Source: Stenocarpella maydis
Taxonomy: Eukaryota; Ascomycota; Sordariomycetes; Diaporthales; Diaporthaceae
Length of the DNA stretch: 64,000 bases
NCBI GenBank assembly: GCA_002270565.1
Contig: NQMI01000001.1
Span: forward strand, 1,973-65,972
Reading direction: 5' to 3'
The notes beneath the pieces are model-generated. The model was not told the DNA's origin. It searched no databases and worked only from the letters and a program-made list of their open reading frames with translations. The position numbers were made by a program, and so were the translations under genes. Position 1 is the first letter of the stretch; each line of letters begins with the position of its first letter. Shown here piece by piece: positions 11,401 through 23,121 of the stretch.

Positions 11401-12201
11401 GCTGCTCGACATGCTCAAGGCGCACAAGAAGGGTATCCGTCGCGCCGCTAATAACACCTTCGGTTTCATCGCCAAGGCCATTGGTCCCCAGGATGTGCTG
11501 GCGACTTTGTTGTCCAACTTGAGGGTTCAGGAACGTCAGAGCCGTGTCAACACGGCAGTGGTAAGTCTTGAGCCACCTCTTTCTTCCCTGTCACCACGAC
11601 TACTCAATTTTCATCATGCTAACCTTTGTCCCAGGCCATCGGTATCGTCGCCGAGACTTGCGCGCCGTTCACGGTGCTGCCCGCCCTAATGAATGAGTAC
11701 GCCTCGGTAGCAGAGCTCAACGTGCGCACAGGCGTGCTCAAGTCGCTGTCGTTCCTGTTTGAGTATATCGGTGAGATGGCCAAGGACTACGTGTACGCGG
11801 TGGTGCCCCTCCTGGAGGATGCCCTCATCGACCGGGACCAGGTCCACCGGCAGACGGCGGCGTCGGTGGTCAAGCACATCGCCCTGGGCGTCGTGGGCCT
11901 CGGCCTCGAGGACGCGATGCTCCACTGCCTCAACCTGATCCTGCCTAACGCCTACGAGCAGTCCCCGCACGTCATCGACCGTGTCATCGAGGCCATCGAG
12001 GCCATCCGCGTTGCGGTCGGGCCCGGGCTAGTTATGAATTACGTCTGGGCGGGGCTGTTCCACCCGGCGCGCAAGGTGCGCCAGCCGTTCTGGCGCATCT
12101 ATAACGATGCGTATGTCATGCAGGCTGACGCCATGGTGCCTTACTACCCTAACCTCTCGGAGGATGGCATCGACAGGGGGGAGCTGGCGATTATCTTGTA
12201 A
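8456..12201 (+). CDS. HSH155: Splicing factor 3B subunit 1 (SF3B1/Hsh155/Prp10), U2 snRNP scaffold
   Basis: Exons 8456-11560 and 11635-12201 give 1223 residues, close to yeast and human homologues. The 74-base intron has a GTAAGT donor, a GCTAACC branch and a CCCAG acceptor, with phase 0 on both sides. The N-terminal third is charged and disordered. It carries three RWD motifs ([24 protein letters not shown] at about residues 228, 251 and 272), the ligands for U2AF-homology domains. The C-terminal part is the HEAT-repeat solenoid that clamps U2 snRNA, the branch helix and the branch adenosine. Very conserved blocks include [26 protein letters not shown] and [14 protein letters not shown]. The lysine equivalent to human K700 (in DEQTKVRT) is intact at residue 621. 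It is an essential nuclear component of the spliceosome. The final exon ends GELAIIL, as in the family. Confidence 0.97.
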
Positions 12202-13300
12202 GTGAGGATGAGCAGGTATGGCGTGTTGGAGAGGGGAGGTTGTGCAAGGGGGTTGTGTGTTTTTGTTGTATGAGAGAATTGAAGAGCGTTCACGCATACG
12301 ATTGAGACACACTCCTACATACAAAAGATGCTGAAGTGGTGGTCGGTTGCTTGGTTTGCAAATTGAGCCTGGGATTGGGGCTGTGTTAATTAAGATAAGG
12401 TTGCGAGGCTGTGGTTGTGATGGCATGGTGTGGAGTTGGAATACAGCTGGGTCTCTCGTGATGTCTGATGCTTGTGGGAGCCGTGGAGTGCCTGCTCTTG
12501 TCGTCTTGCCGCAATGCCCATGGCCCCCTGCCGTGTGCCTCCGCCCTGGCTTGCTTCGCCTTCCCCGTCTGCTTGTTTGTCTGGCTGTCTCCCGCCATAT
12601 ATTCTTCACCCTGCTCTTGTATATCACCCAAAATACCTAGGTACTCATTGTGTCAATATAACACGTCATGCCTCGGTTTAATCAAGGCTGGCTTGCTTGC
12701 CATGCGGGCGTCGGTACCTAAGCTATCTCTGCCCATGGAATCTGACCGTTGGATATGGTAACTGAACTGAAATGTCGTTGTTTGAGGGGTTACATCCAGT
12801 AGGATAATAACGTTGACAATGAGGAGAGCCTCAATACTGTACATGACCTTGAGATTTAATCACTAGAGGATCAAGTTAACGTCCTACACCGTGCTTTCCC
12901 ACGTGTCCCTTTCTGTCTCGGCGTACATCTCTTTGATACGCAATGCTGCCTTTCATCTACACCCAAAGAACCTTGTAGAAATAGTATGGGTTTCCTTTTC
13001 TGGCTCCGTGGGATGAGGAGGGCGGCCATGGCCTTTGGAAACAGAAACCAGCCAAGGGAGGCCTGGTTCGTCAGGATGGCACTCGTATTTGACTATGTCA
13101 TGGTCTCCCTGGTCATTGACCTTCGATTCGCCGACTGTTTCACTATTTTTCGCCTGTGAGGACAACATTGACGTCAACGAAGTCACCGAGCAATTAGAGA
13201 CGGCACCAGAAAATCAAATCCAAAATAAGTAAATAAAAACCGAATCATGGGGAACAGCAGGGCGTCTGTCGGCTCTTGTCATCCAAAGGCGGCTTATCCA
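12202..13300. other. Intergenic downstream of SF3B1
   Basis: Contains the 3' UTR of SF3B1. Overlapping short frames on both strands have no family signature. A TACCTAGGTAC-like palindrome near 12634 is of a kind common in related fungal genomes. Confidence 0.45.
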
Positions 13301-13307
13301 TGTTTCC

Positions 13308-13740
13308 TCATACAAGAGCTGGCCACTGGCCTCTGAGCGACCTTGGCAAATGCTCGGTAGAGTTGATGAGAGGAGGTGCCATAACTTGACACCCGAAGCG
13401 AAGTCGTGGGAGTTGATGGTACGATGTCCCAGTGATAACAATTTGGGGTCCAGGGGCTTCAATTCTATCGATCAGAGCCAGCCACTCCTCGCCCAACCAG
13501 GGAATAGTTATTCAGTTCCCCCGAAACGCTGATGACAGCCGCCATATACGATATCTCCGTGGACAATGGACAACCGAGACTGACCGGAGAGACGTTAAGG
13601 AAGCTAGAATACTCGTTTGTCTGCTCTGTGTCCAACGTCGATGTCGTGTAATTTCCCGCCACATGTGTGTCAACGAGGAATTCCTCGAAAGGGCGACCGG
13701 CTTGGACGAAAACGTGTAGCCGGAAAAGACCCGTAGTCAG
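13308..13740 (-). pseudogene. Unassigned minus-strand coding relic
   Basis: On the minus strand, 13737 to 13465 reads as protein-like sequence without a stop (segments GLFRLHVFVQAG, EEFLVDTHVAGNYTTSTLD and NEYSSFLNVSPVSLG). A second open piece in another frame follows to 13308 (IEAPGPQIVITGTSYHQLP). No start codon and splice set joins them. I do not recognise the family. Its position beside two clearly broken genes suggests another decayed locus. It could also be a chance open frame. Confidence 0.3.
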
Positions 13741-14285
13741 CCACGGTGTCTATTTCTACAATTGCATATTTCCTTGATGTCTTCTGAAAAAAATGATGTG
13801 GTTAGGAACTGCATAGCAGGCTCGGAAACATTTCTTGGGTGGTTAGGAGAGTTGGTCCTGCTTTGAAGCCGCACGTTTCGGACCAGGGACACCACTTGGA
13901 CTTTCATGTTAATGAGGTTGCGAGGAGGGACTGGAGAACCAATGGAATATTAACTAGCTCCTCAGTTCCAGAGTCAGTACGCGAAGATATAGGCAAGAGA
14001 GAACAGGCCAGTCCCCTACAAGATGTCCTTCAACTTGAAGTCCTACAGCCTGCCGGGGTCAGATCAGGACTTGATATTAGTTCACCAAGGCCTGAATATG
14101 CGAACAAGGGAGCAGCCAATTTACGAGATAAGGTAGACCCATTATTTACTCAACCTTCCGCGGTTCGATGGCTGCAAGCAAGGAATAATAGACTTTCATA
14201 CGAGGCTCGGAGACACAGATATCCCGCGTCGATAGTCTACAGAGTACTCTAACGGTCCCTGATGTACTCACGCACCCAGTCACTA
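13741..14285. other. Gene-free stretch in relic zone
   Basis: A + strand open frame (13839-14252, 137 codons) has no recognisable domain, and the minus strand is full of stops. Nothing else can be supported. Confidence 0.35.
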
Positions 14286-16077
14286 TCAGTGGGTTAAACC
14301 GCCACGAGCGTGCAACGAGTCGTACCGGTCACGCATAACAAGCCTGCCATAAAGATCCTCCAAGACCCTTTCTTTAGCCGCGATCCATTCCCAGCCGTGC
14401 TCCACTACCTTGTCAAGGGATCCTGTCGTCCCTGTCCAAGGCAAGGCAAAGCTAGAATAAACCTCCGCCAAGACCATCAGCACCGAGACGAATGATTGGT
14501 TCCATGATGCTTTCATAACTGGCGATAATGTGATTTCCTTGCTCCAATGATATGGGAGGGCCATCCGCAATGTGGCCCCAGACCCATGTTTTCGTCACGA
14601 TCAGTCGGAGGGTGAGGCCCGGAAGGTTGAGATTCTTGCTGACCAAGCCCACCACATCGGACCAGTCGTCGATAGCTGCCCCCTCGGGCCAGCCTTCATG
14701 GCCGTAGGAGGGAAGAAAAGCTCCACGAAACGCAGTTCCTTGAGATAGCGCTCAGGCACAACGCCGGCGAAGAAGATACTTGCCGCCAGCCGCGGGTAGG
14801 GATACGCTCCCAAGGGCCCGTTATTGAGGAGCGGGTTCTGGTGGCTGTGGTCGTGGATCACGAAGCAGTTGCCCGAGTACAAGACTACCAGTGAGTCTTC
14901 ATACAAAGTACGGCATACGGGGAAGATGTTCTGCGGTGGTTCCCAGCATCGACAGTTGGGCGAGAAAGCGGAATGGTAGAGGCGACAGAAGCAGCCGATA
15001 CAGGGCTAAGGATATGTTTTCCAGCATTTGACAAACTCATTGTCATGGTGGAAGCGAGGCAGGCACTTCTTTCCATGGAAGTCCAGAGGATTACAGAAAG
15101 CCTTGACGGCCATGAAAGCTCGATGCTGTCTGGTCCAGATAACCTCTTTCCAGGGAGTGATCAGGTCGGTATGCTCAAGAACACGGAAGCGCAATTCGCG
15201 GGGGAGGTCCAGAAGTCGAGAGCCTGTATACGTTCCGCCGGCGGGTGACTGATGGCTCGGGCCGGGGCTGGGAAGCAGGTATTTCTACGGGAAGACCACG
15301 AAGCTGAAGGGCTGTTTTCCGTGCTAGATTGTTGAGGTCGGGAGTAGATGTCATCGACAATCAAAGGTGGCAGTCCTTGAGCTTGGGGGGCCGTAACAGC
15401 GGCTCGACTACGCGGTTGGCTGTGCTGATGTCTTTGGCATCGACATCACAGACCACGCATAATTCCAGGCGCTTCGAGGCTATGCCGGACTAAAGGTGTG
15501 TGGCGGTCAAATCCCGTTCGGTGAGCAATGCCTCTGAAAGCGGCTGGTGGCCTCTGAGGGGGACATTATGCCCAGTCAATAAATCCTCGTCCTCTCCTTG
15601 TATGGCGATTTGCTGGTGGTCGTAATTGACACCAGATGCGGTACAGCCCTCGTAGGCCCTTCTCATGTGACAATCAGCCTCATTGAGGAGGATCTTTAGG
15701 AAAGTCAGATTCGAGAGCGACCTCGGACTCAGATTCCCTATAGGCTCCAGAGGTGTCTTGTCCCAGTAGCGAATGGTGAATCGACTGGCAGAGTACAGAA
15801 TGGCGGTAGCCTCGAGGTAAATGGTACGACATGAGACCAGCAAACCATGGAAGGCTAGATGAAGGTTTTGATTGTGGCCATGCAGAAGACCAAGCATTCT
15901 AAGTGCATAACCCGGGTGACGGGACTGGAACAGCCCGAGGTGTAAGTAGATGCGGCGCCTGAGCGAGGGGGATGTTGCTGGATAGAATTGAGAGGAGAGA
16001 GGACAGGAGCCAGAGTGTGCAGTAGCTTGATGCAGTGTCAGACATGTAATATAATATAATGCTGATGGTCGAATCAC
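14286..16077 (-). pseudogene. Decayed F-box-like (2EXR-type) fungal protein
   Basis: Reading leftward from 16077 the frame encodes the characteristic fungal F-box-like start (SLRRRIYLHLGLF, then LLVSCRTIYLEATAILYSASRF and LSNLTFLKILLN). After an in-frame stop at 15490-15492 the same frame continues (DISTANRVVEPLLRPPKLKD) to a second stop at 15361-15363, then a frameshift near 15210. The next frame carries the second repeat of the fold (ELRFRVLEHTDLITPWKEV), an in-frame stop at 15006-15008, a Cys-rich stretch (CFCRLYHSAFSPNCRCW), LYEDSLVVLYSGN and AASIFFAGVVPE. Further frame changes fall near 14715 and 14460 before the end (DRYDSLHARGG). Three stops and about three frameshifts within one family-like order make this a pseudogene. 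Composition is not AT-rich, so decay looks like ordinary drift rather than RIP. Confidence 0.75.
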
Positions 16078-16352
16078 TATTCGGCTGCTTTTCGCTGAGA
16101 CCAGGGCTGAGCCACACGGCCAAACTTCAGATGTATTGACCTGTGACCAAAGCTTGTGAACGCCATATTATTAGGATACTTCGCACTGAGTCTAATTATA
16201 ATTGATGAAATAAGATTCTGGATTGATAGTGGGCGACTTTGATGATGTTGGCAGTTATTACCAGGACGTCGCGTACTCATTAATTACTTTCTGTGCGTCT
16301 TCCAAGTCCACCCCGTGAAGCCCGTTTCAGGGGCGTTTCCAAAGCCCAATCC

Positions 16353-18231
16353 TTAGAGAGACACTGCTCGAGGGCTTGCTTTTCCAGGAGCATCTTGGCG
16401 ATCTCGCCGCTCCCGTACAAGATGAAGAGGAATAGCATCCATCATATCCCTGGCCAGTCTGTCAGCTCCATGGCGGAGTAACAGATTCACCATGGAGAGA
16501 TTGTCAGCCTGGACAGCCAACATTCGAAGTGAAGAGCGGTGCTGTGCCCGTCGTCTTTGCCTCATTCGGCGCCAGCATCCAGCAAAAGTCTTGCTATTGC
16601 AAGATAACCATTTTTAACTGCTGCCATGAGTGCCGATCAGCCCTTGTGGTCCGTTGTATTGGGATCGTGACCTATTTCCAGGAGCCCCGTGAGGAGGTGG
16701 CCATACCGGCATTGACCTCGTCCGCCGTCAGAGGCTCCGCGGCGCCGACGATGATATACAGTAACCTCCGAGCTCTCACCTGGTTCTTCGCCTTACTCAG
16801 GATAACTCTCGTGGACACTTTCCATATTGGGATTGGTGCCATCGAAAATCCCGTGTAGATCCTCAAAAGTGCAGTCTGTGCTCTCGTCGAGTGTCAAGAA
16901 TCAACGATACCCACAGAAAGGTATAGTCTGCTCTTGCTCTGAGTTTTGTCTTCAGTGCGTCAAGCCGGGCACCGCCCGAGAGACCCATGTATTCGGAAAA
17001 TCGGTCAATTCTCGTGTTGATGACTATCTTCACGTCCTCGTCTATTCTATCGATGCTGTCCTCGGCCGGAATGTGAATAGTGTGGAAGTTTTTGAACGCC
17101 TTGCGGACGGCAACGTAGGGTCGGCTCGTGATCAAAACTTTCAGATGCGAGGTCGAACTGGTTATTTTTTTTTTTTTTTGTTTTGACAGACTTTGGCTAG
17201 CCTGTCGACCAGAGGCTGTCGCTCTTCTGCTTTCCATTCATCTAGAGCATCCATGATGAGAAATACCGTCCCACACTGTTTATTAGATAGCACAGTTTCC
17301 AAGGTATCCAATAAGCAGAGCAGTTGAGTGAACATAGCCTTCCCACTAGTGCGATATGTTTCCATGCCGTGTTCGACTAGTTAAAGGCTTCTTCTCACGG
17401 TCCGTGAATATCTGATGCAGAACAGCGCACAAGGCGGATACGGCACTGGACTGTCTCATACTGTTGTCTTTGAAGAAGAAGTAGGTCGTTAGGCTCGAAG
17501 GCTGGCACTTTTCGAGAAAGTCGACGAGAAATGATGATGCAATTGACTTGCCACATCCAGGGTCGCCCGATAACCACAAAAATGATGGAAGCCTCGGCCG
17601 TAAGCCAGGGTTCGAGCTGGCCATGACGCAGGATCCATTCGCATGTCCCCGGTTCCCGAGTCGGATTCCGCGCCCGGTCTTCTTTGTATTGGAGGAACCG
17701 AGGAGTTGAACAAACGCGGTGTGGTGTTCGCCCCAGGAGAATGCACCTTGATACTGGTGATTAGCCATGGATATGGGATTCAAGGACGGTATATTAAGGA
17801 TGATATGTACTATTTCAGCCCTCGGTGTCAGCTCGCGGATGTCTGCGGCCATCAACTTTAAGGCATTCAACACTGGTCGATATCTTTGTCTGCCTGCCCG
17901 GTCAAATTTGCATATTGTCCTGTGGTTTCTGTTCGCTAATCCTACCGCGACCTCGTTCAGGAGTCCAAGCCGAGCCTAATCTTTGTCTACAACCTGCAAC
18001 GGCCGATTATTAGTATCCGAAATGCTCGGATTTGTGAGGCATAAAAATGTCACTTATGAGCAGTCCAGAGACCCTTTCGGTTTCATAAAATGTCCTAATT
18101 CTGACGTTCTGACTTCGTTCTACCCACTGCTGCGAAATGTGAGTGAACTCAGGTGAGTTTCTTCTCAGTGCCGAGACGTATGCCGTGTTAGTCCCAGTGC
18201 CAAGTTGCTCCGCCTTGAGGACATCGACCAT
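16353..18231 (-). pseudogene. Decayed fungal NLR: SesB-like domain, NACHT, ankyrin
   Basis: Fragments in order on the minus strand, in several frames. 18231-18010: RIRTFYETERVSGLL, typical of the C-terminal part of the SesB/DUF676-like N-terminal hydrolase. About 17975-17870: NRNHRTICKFDRAG, the classic junction before the NTPase. Then a NACHT module with Walker A GDPGCGKS (about 17546-17569), Walker B FLIMDALDEW (about 17233-17265) and sensor LKVLITSRPY (about 17117-17146). Then a winged-helix-like part (16866-16672) and an ankyrin piece with LLLRHGAD (16565-16353). Complete fungal NLRs of this type act in heterokaryon incompatibility and defence-like cell death. Here every 150-500 bases the frame breaks, including a T run at 17164-17179, so no full product is possible. 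No restored version is given. Confidence 0.75.
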
Positions 18232-18616
18232 GTACCTAATGCATTTAAGTTCCCATTAAGCTTCATCTATTAGCTTTCAAAATTAGAACCATAGAGAGTA
18301 TAGGAAATATGAAACTGATATCAACGTAATCAAACTAGAATTTCCCTGACGCAGACCCTATCCATGACAATCCTTAAATTATCAACCTTAGTATTATAAA
18401 ACTATAATCTCGATGTTCATAATATCCTAGAAATTATTCTGTGACTAGAGACTTACAAATATTTTACCAGAGTCGCTAGTGAGGGGGAAGCTTTGAGGAG
18501 CATTAGATGTCTTTTCCGTCGAGAGTTAATCTGAGGTGCTTGATTAGTCTCGCGCGTACTTCAGCGGCTTAGAGAAGGAGGCAAACTCATTACATCACAC
18601 ATAGTCGTACTGAAGA
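18232..18616. other. AT-rich spacer next to NLR relic
   Basis: Moderately AT-rich (about 18240-18470), less extreme than the block at position 1, with no open frame. It may be a milder RIP-affected or repeat-derived stretch flanking the NLR relic. No transposon features were recognised. Confidence 0.35.
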
Positions 18617-18829
18617 TCAGGAGCAAACAACATAGAATGTCTTCTTCGCTGTGGCTCTGAAGGTGTGGGTTCCGGACTTTGAGTCTCCCGGCTGAGATGT
18701 TCTATACAGACTCCACAGAATATCGTAGCCCTGAGTGCAAGACCCTTGAACTTGCTCTGAATTCATGTCGAGCAGATCGATGTACCACTCAAATTGTCGT
18801 GCCAGCCTCGGCTCATTCATAACTTTCAC
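18617..18829 (-). pseudogene. Unassigned coding fragment
   Basis: A 70-codon minus-strand frame with natural-looking protein composition (segments FEWYIDLLDMNSEQ, GYDILWSLYRTS and GTHTFRATAKKTFYVVCS). I cannot name a family. It lies between the NLR relic and the gene desert and has no obvious splice partners. It may be a gene fragment or chance. Confidence 0.25.
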
Positions 18830-18899
18830 ATGCTAGAGGGGTTCACCACCTCAGCCTCGCGACTACAGACTGAGCTCCTCTTTTTTTTAAGGGAATTGT

Positions 18900-21134
18900 G
18901 GCCGGATTAAAAACGAAACCAGCGGCAGCTACAGACCGAGGCCGGACTTATTCGGGCCCCCAACCAGCACCAGCACCAGCACCAGCCCTAGCCCTGGCAG
19001 CACCGCACTGCGCTCACCAGACAAAGAACGGGACCACTCAGACGGGCTGCTTGCGCCGCGGGCGCGGCCACCATAGCCACGAAGCCTCTCCCGGCCGGGA
19101 AAGGGCCCTCGAGCTAGCACGCACGTCAGGTATGCCAGGTGAGAGGCGGATCTTTCTTGGCACAGCACCACCGCCCTCGCCGGCTGGAATGGAGCCAGGG
19201 GCTCCTGAAGCGCCATCTGGTCTCAGAGAGGAAGTGAGTAGGGGAAAGTCCGGGTTAGAACCACATCCATGGGCCCAGCGCCATTCCCGGCGCCTGCCGT
19301 CGACTGTCCGCTCGTGTGTGTGAGCCGCCTCCTTGGGGGGGGGGGGCCGCGGCGTCACTCAGACAGCGCCATTCCATTCCCGTCATCTTTGTTTGGGCGT
19401 GTGGATATCAAGAAACAAGTGTTACCCATTTCAGGTGGCCTTTCCGTCGAGATCATGTCTTCCCAAAGGGGACTCAGTAGGGAACCCGGATGGTTTGTTT
19501 TGGCATATTCCCTTCCAGACCAGTCCATTCCTCTACTGCTGTACCACACCCTAAACTCCTGCCACAAATGTTCGGGAGAGGGGGAAAGATATGCTCCTTC
19601 GTCGCCAGCCCTTGGTTGATAATGCCGGCAGCAGGCACGAGACCTGAGTAAGACCCGTTTGTTTCTCATTCCAAAAGCAACTCCCGGCGAGCAGGGACTG
19701 GCGCGCCGCAAGACCCGTAATGAATTAATTGCCTTGTCTCTCGAAACGCTTCTGTTCTTTCTGCCAAATATCCTTCTCCCCTCTGCTCTACCCAACGCCT
19801 TTCCATCAGACCCCCCTCCCCCGTCAACTGCTCGTCCCCTATTTCCTTTTTCGTCGGGCACGAGATAAATGGCCACGCTAGCAAGGCCAAGTATACAGTT
19901 CCTTGCTTGTCCCAGTACTTGAAACTAGGGACTAGGCACTCCAGCTGTCAGGTAATGTCTGTCTTGGGGAGATATATACTAGCAGCTGCTCATCCAGCCT
20001 ACTATATGTTTCTGATGGCGAAGCCAAAGCCTCACTGCCCTCGAGTGGATCCTCTCACAGCCAGTCCTGCGTTCGACGAGCTAGGAAGATAGATGTATCC
20101 TTATAAAGGCTGATAGGAGCTGTTGTGACAAGTTCCGGACCCCAAAGGAACCCCCGTCTCTCAGCCACTCGTATCACCTGTGTCTGCAGTTCCGGAAGCA
20201 ATGTACTGGTCTCCGCAGCCGATGTTGCTTCTCTTCGTATGGTGCAACCGGGCTGACCGTCTCCACCCGGTCCAGCAAAAGGAACAGTGAAAGGGATATA
20301 GTAAAACACTCAAAGTCTATAAACAAAGACGTATATTTGGATCAAAGAGCGCAAGCCACCTCCCCACCCGTGTCATTTCTGAGAACAAGAGCCTCACTTC
20401 TCAGACACACCGTAGGGGACCAAGCCAGGGAGGCGTTTCGACAAATACTTCATCAATCCGAAACACCCACCCCAAGGGACGTATTATTTCACCCCTGGTA
20501 CTACCGCAGAGACCACTCTTCCCAATTGGCGCCACAGTTCCGGTTCAGTGGTACACGGGACCCGACCAGAAACGTTGATCAGCCGCCGGGAGATAGATAC
20601 GCAAGGGACGAACCAGCATATAAAAAGAAAAAGCACTAAAGTAGGTACCCAGCGCACGGCACCCACAGACCGGCAATCAAGCACAAACCTACTCAACCCG
20701 CCTCTTGTTTCCACTATAGAATGTGGCTAGGTGTAAGCCTGATGATATATGATAGACTCGCGTATAAAAGAATCGTGCTGTCGCACAAGGACCTCGGGTT
20801 TCAGCTGTTTAGGCTTGTTTGTGTCACCTAACTAATCTACCAGACACGCACACAGAAACGATTTAAAAAATGAAAATTAAAATAACAATAAAAATAAGGG
20901 CGCAGTACGACAACACAGAAAAGAGGTGAAAGAGAAAATTGGAAAAGCCCCTTTTCAAAAGAACCAACAGAGATATCAAGAACACACACACGAGGAGAAC
21001 AATTAGATGCCATCATGAGGCAAAGTGGGAAAAAGAAAAAACAAATCCAGAAACTCCGGCTCCGGGTCCCCACAGACAGCCGGGGCAACAAAGAGTGAAG
21101 TCTGAGGCAGCCCCGTCCGCACCCCCCCCCCCCC
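18900..21134. other. Left part of gene desert
   Basis: GC-rich, with overlapping frames on both strands driven by (CCAGCA)-like and Pro/Arg-rich composition. A G12 run lies at 19335-19346 and a TATAAAAG near 20764 has no gene downstream. No domain recognised. Ends in a C run at the assembly gap. Confidence 0.45.
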
Positions 21135-21144
21135 NNNNNNNNNN
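21135..21144. other. Assembly gap (10 N) inside a poly-C tract
   Basis: Ten N with 13 C before and 8 C after. The gap is most simply an unresolved C homopolymer. Its true length is unknown. Confidence 0.95.
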
Positions 21145-21908
21145 CCCCCCCCGAGGCTCCGGTTAGGACGCTCGGCCGCGGGGCCCTCGTACGAGTATCT
21201 GTCTGTGTAATATGCCCCCCCTCCCTGAATATCTATCCACCCCAAAAGGCCCACGCGGGACCGGGACCTCGAGAGAACCCGAACTGAAGGAAGGGACAGA
21301 GTATCAAAAAGAAAGAAACAAAAAAGTTCTCCTACATAGCCATGCGAGCAAAAGACCCACGCCGGCGACACCAAAAACTGCAGCAAAGGTTTACTGTAGT
21401 TACCCCTGCGTCCCGTCCGCCCTCACCAAGTGACCGGTATGCTCGGCCGGGAACAGGCCAGATCGCATACTCGCTCCCACATGAAAGAATGTGACACGAG
21501 CAAGGGCCCTCCAAAAAAAAATGACAAAAAAGAAAACTACCACTAAAACCCAACAGAACCTTGGAACCTAGATTGGAAACTCGCACACAGAACGAGGCGG
21601 CGGCGGGCAATAAGACGCCACTACCCTGCAACTGAGAAATAAGCCCCGTACGTATATACTAAATAATCTACTGCAGTTGAGGTTTAATAGATTCATGCAG
21701 AGCAGAGAAGCACACACACGCACACACACGCAATAACGCACGGCGCCCCAGGCCCAAAGCCCAACATGCTTGCCGCCAGCTGCTGCTGAATCATACCCGC
21801 TGCAAGCAGCCCCCAACTCTGAGTCATCTTTCCCTTTCTCTCTCATCTCCCAACACACAGAATACTATGTAACGCTTTACCCCCCCCCCTGCGAATTGGG
21901 TGTATCTG

Positions 21909-21938
21909 TGTGTGTGCGTGTGCGTGTGCGTGTGCGTT
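21909..21938. repeat. GT/GTGTGC microsatellite
   Basis: Imperfect alternation of GT with GC interruptions in a six-base period. Confidence 0.85.
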
Positions 21939-22335
21939 TTGTGGCTGTAGAACGAAGACTAGCGGGAGGGCCGCCTCCCGGCGCGCTAGCGTCTAGGAAA
22001 TGCGGAAGAGCTGCCAGGGTCCCTATTTCTACTTAATCTTTGTTTTATTATCTTTCTTTCGATAGCTGCCGGTTGCCTAGTACATTGCACGCTCACACCC
22101 GCTGTTCATTTTGTACTTTCTTTTTTTTTTTCTGAAAAGGAAATAAATTTATTTTACTTTTCCTTCTCAATGCCTTCAACTCCTGCCTCTCCACGCATTC
22201 ATTCATCCAAGAGGATCTGGACGGAATTTCCCCCCGTTCGCCCTGGGATGGGCATGGGCACCGGCATGGGTATGCATGCATGCACAGACTCGGGCTGCGG
22301 TTCTCGTCTCAGCGGCATGTGCGCATCAAGCAACG

Positions 22336-22356
22336 TAGTGCGTGCGTGCGTGCGTG
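22336..22356. repeat. (GTGC)n microsatellite
   Basis: About five tandem GTGC/GTGT units in the gene-free region. Confidence 0.85.
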
Positions 22357-23105
22357 TGTGCTGAGAAAGCGAGCAACAGAGCGAGCGAACACAAGCTAGC
22401 GCGGTGAAAAAGACAAGAGGCCTGCGCGATCTTGACTGTTGTCCCCGGGCAGCGGGTCCCGTCTCCTCCTCCGCCTCCAACAGTCCATCCCGTTGGCTCG
22501 CTTCACCCGCCTCGTGACTGCATGTGTGCGTATGTATGTGTGCGAGCATGGGCAGCCCAATCCAATGCGCGTAGGGCAGCCTGCCTCGCGCACCAATGGT
22601 CTCTGTCTTGATCCGCAGCCGAACTAATATGTAGTGTAATTGACACAAGGCCTGCGTGCAGTGGCGTCGAAGCTAAACCGGGGGTTGTCTACACTATGAG
22701 TGTCGGTGGAGGGATGTGTGGGAGAGCAGGGGGGCGGCACATCACCGGTTGGCCTCACGCGCCTGTTCCGGCTTGCTGGATCTGGCTAAGACCTGGGCCG
22801 GGAAGGCTACTGTAGCGCCCGGTGTGGTGCTGTCAGTCTTGTTTTTCCCATTGTGGCTCTTCGTCTTGGAGCCCACACACACACACCCACACCAAGAGCC
22901 AAAAACGGCTTCTTGGTAGACAGACTAATTGCTCTTAGTCTCTTCGTCTCGGTGCGCCTGCGAGGGAGGCACGTCGACGAAATCTTGCAATACGAGCAAG
23001 ATCAGACCGACCGGACTCCCAGGCTAGGTCGGCATACATCACCCACTCAGCCGATAAAGTGGGCTTTGCTTGGCGGGGAGCATCGTGTATGTGGTCGAGA
23101 TGCTG

Positions 23106-23121
23106 TAGTGTAGCTACACTA
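23106..23121. promoter_or_regulatory. Perfect 16-bp palindrome of the TAGTGTAG motif
   Basis: TAGTGTAG is followed directly by CTACACTA, giving a perfect inverted repeat with no spacer. A dimeric DNA-binding protein site is a natural reading, but none is known to me for this sequence. The same half-site recurs nearby (22689, 24374, 24710, 29255, 30765, 31832). Confidence 0.4.
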
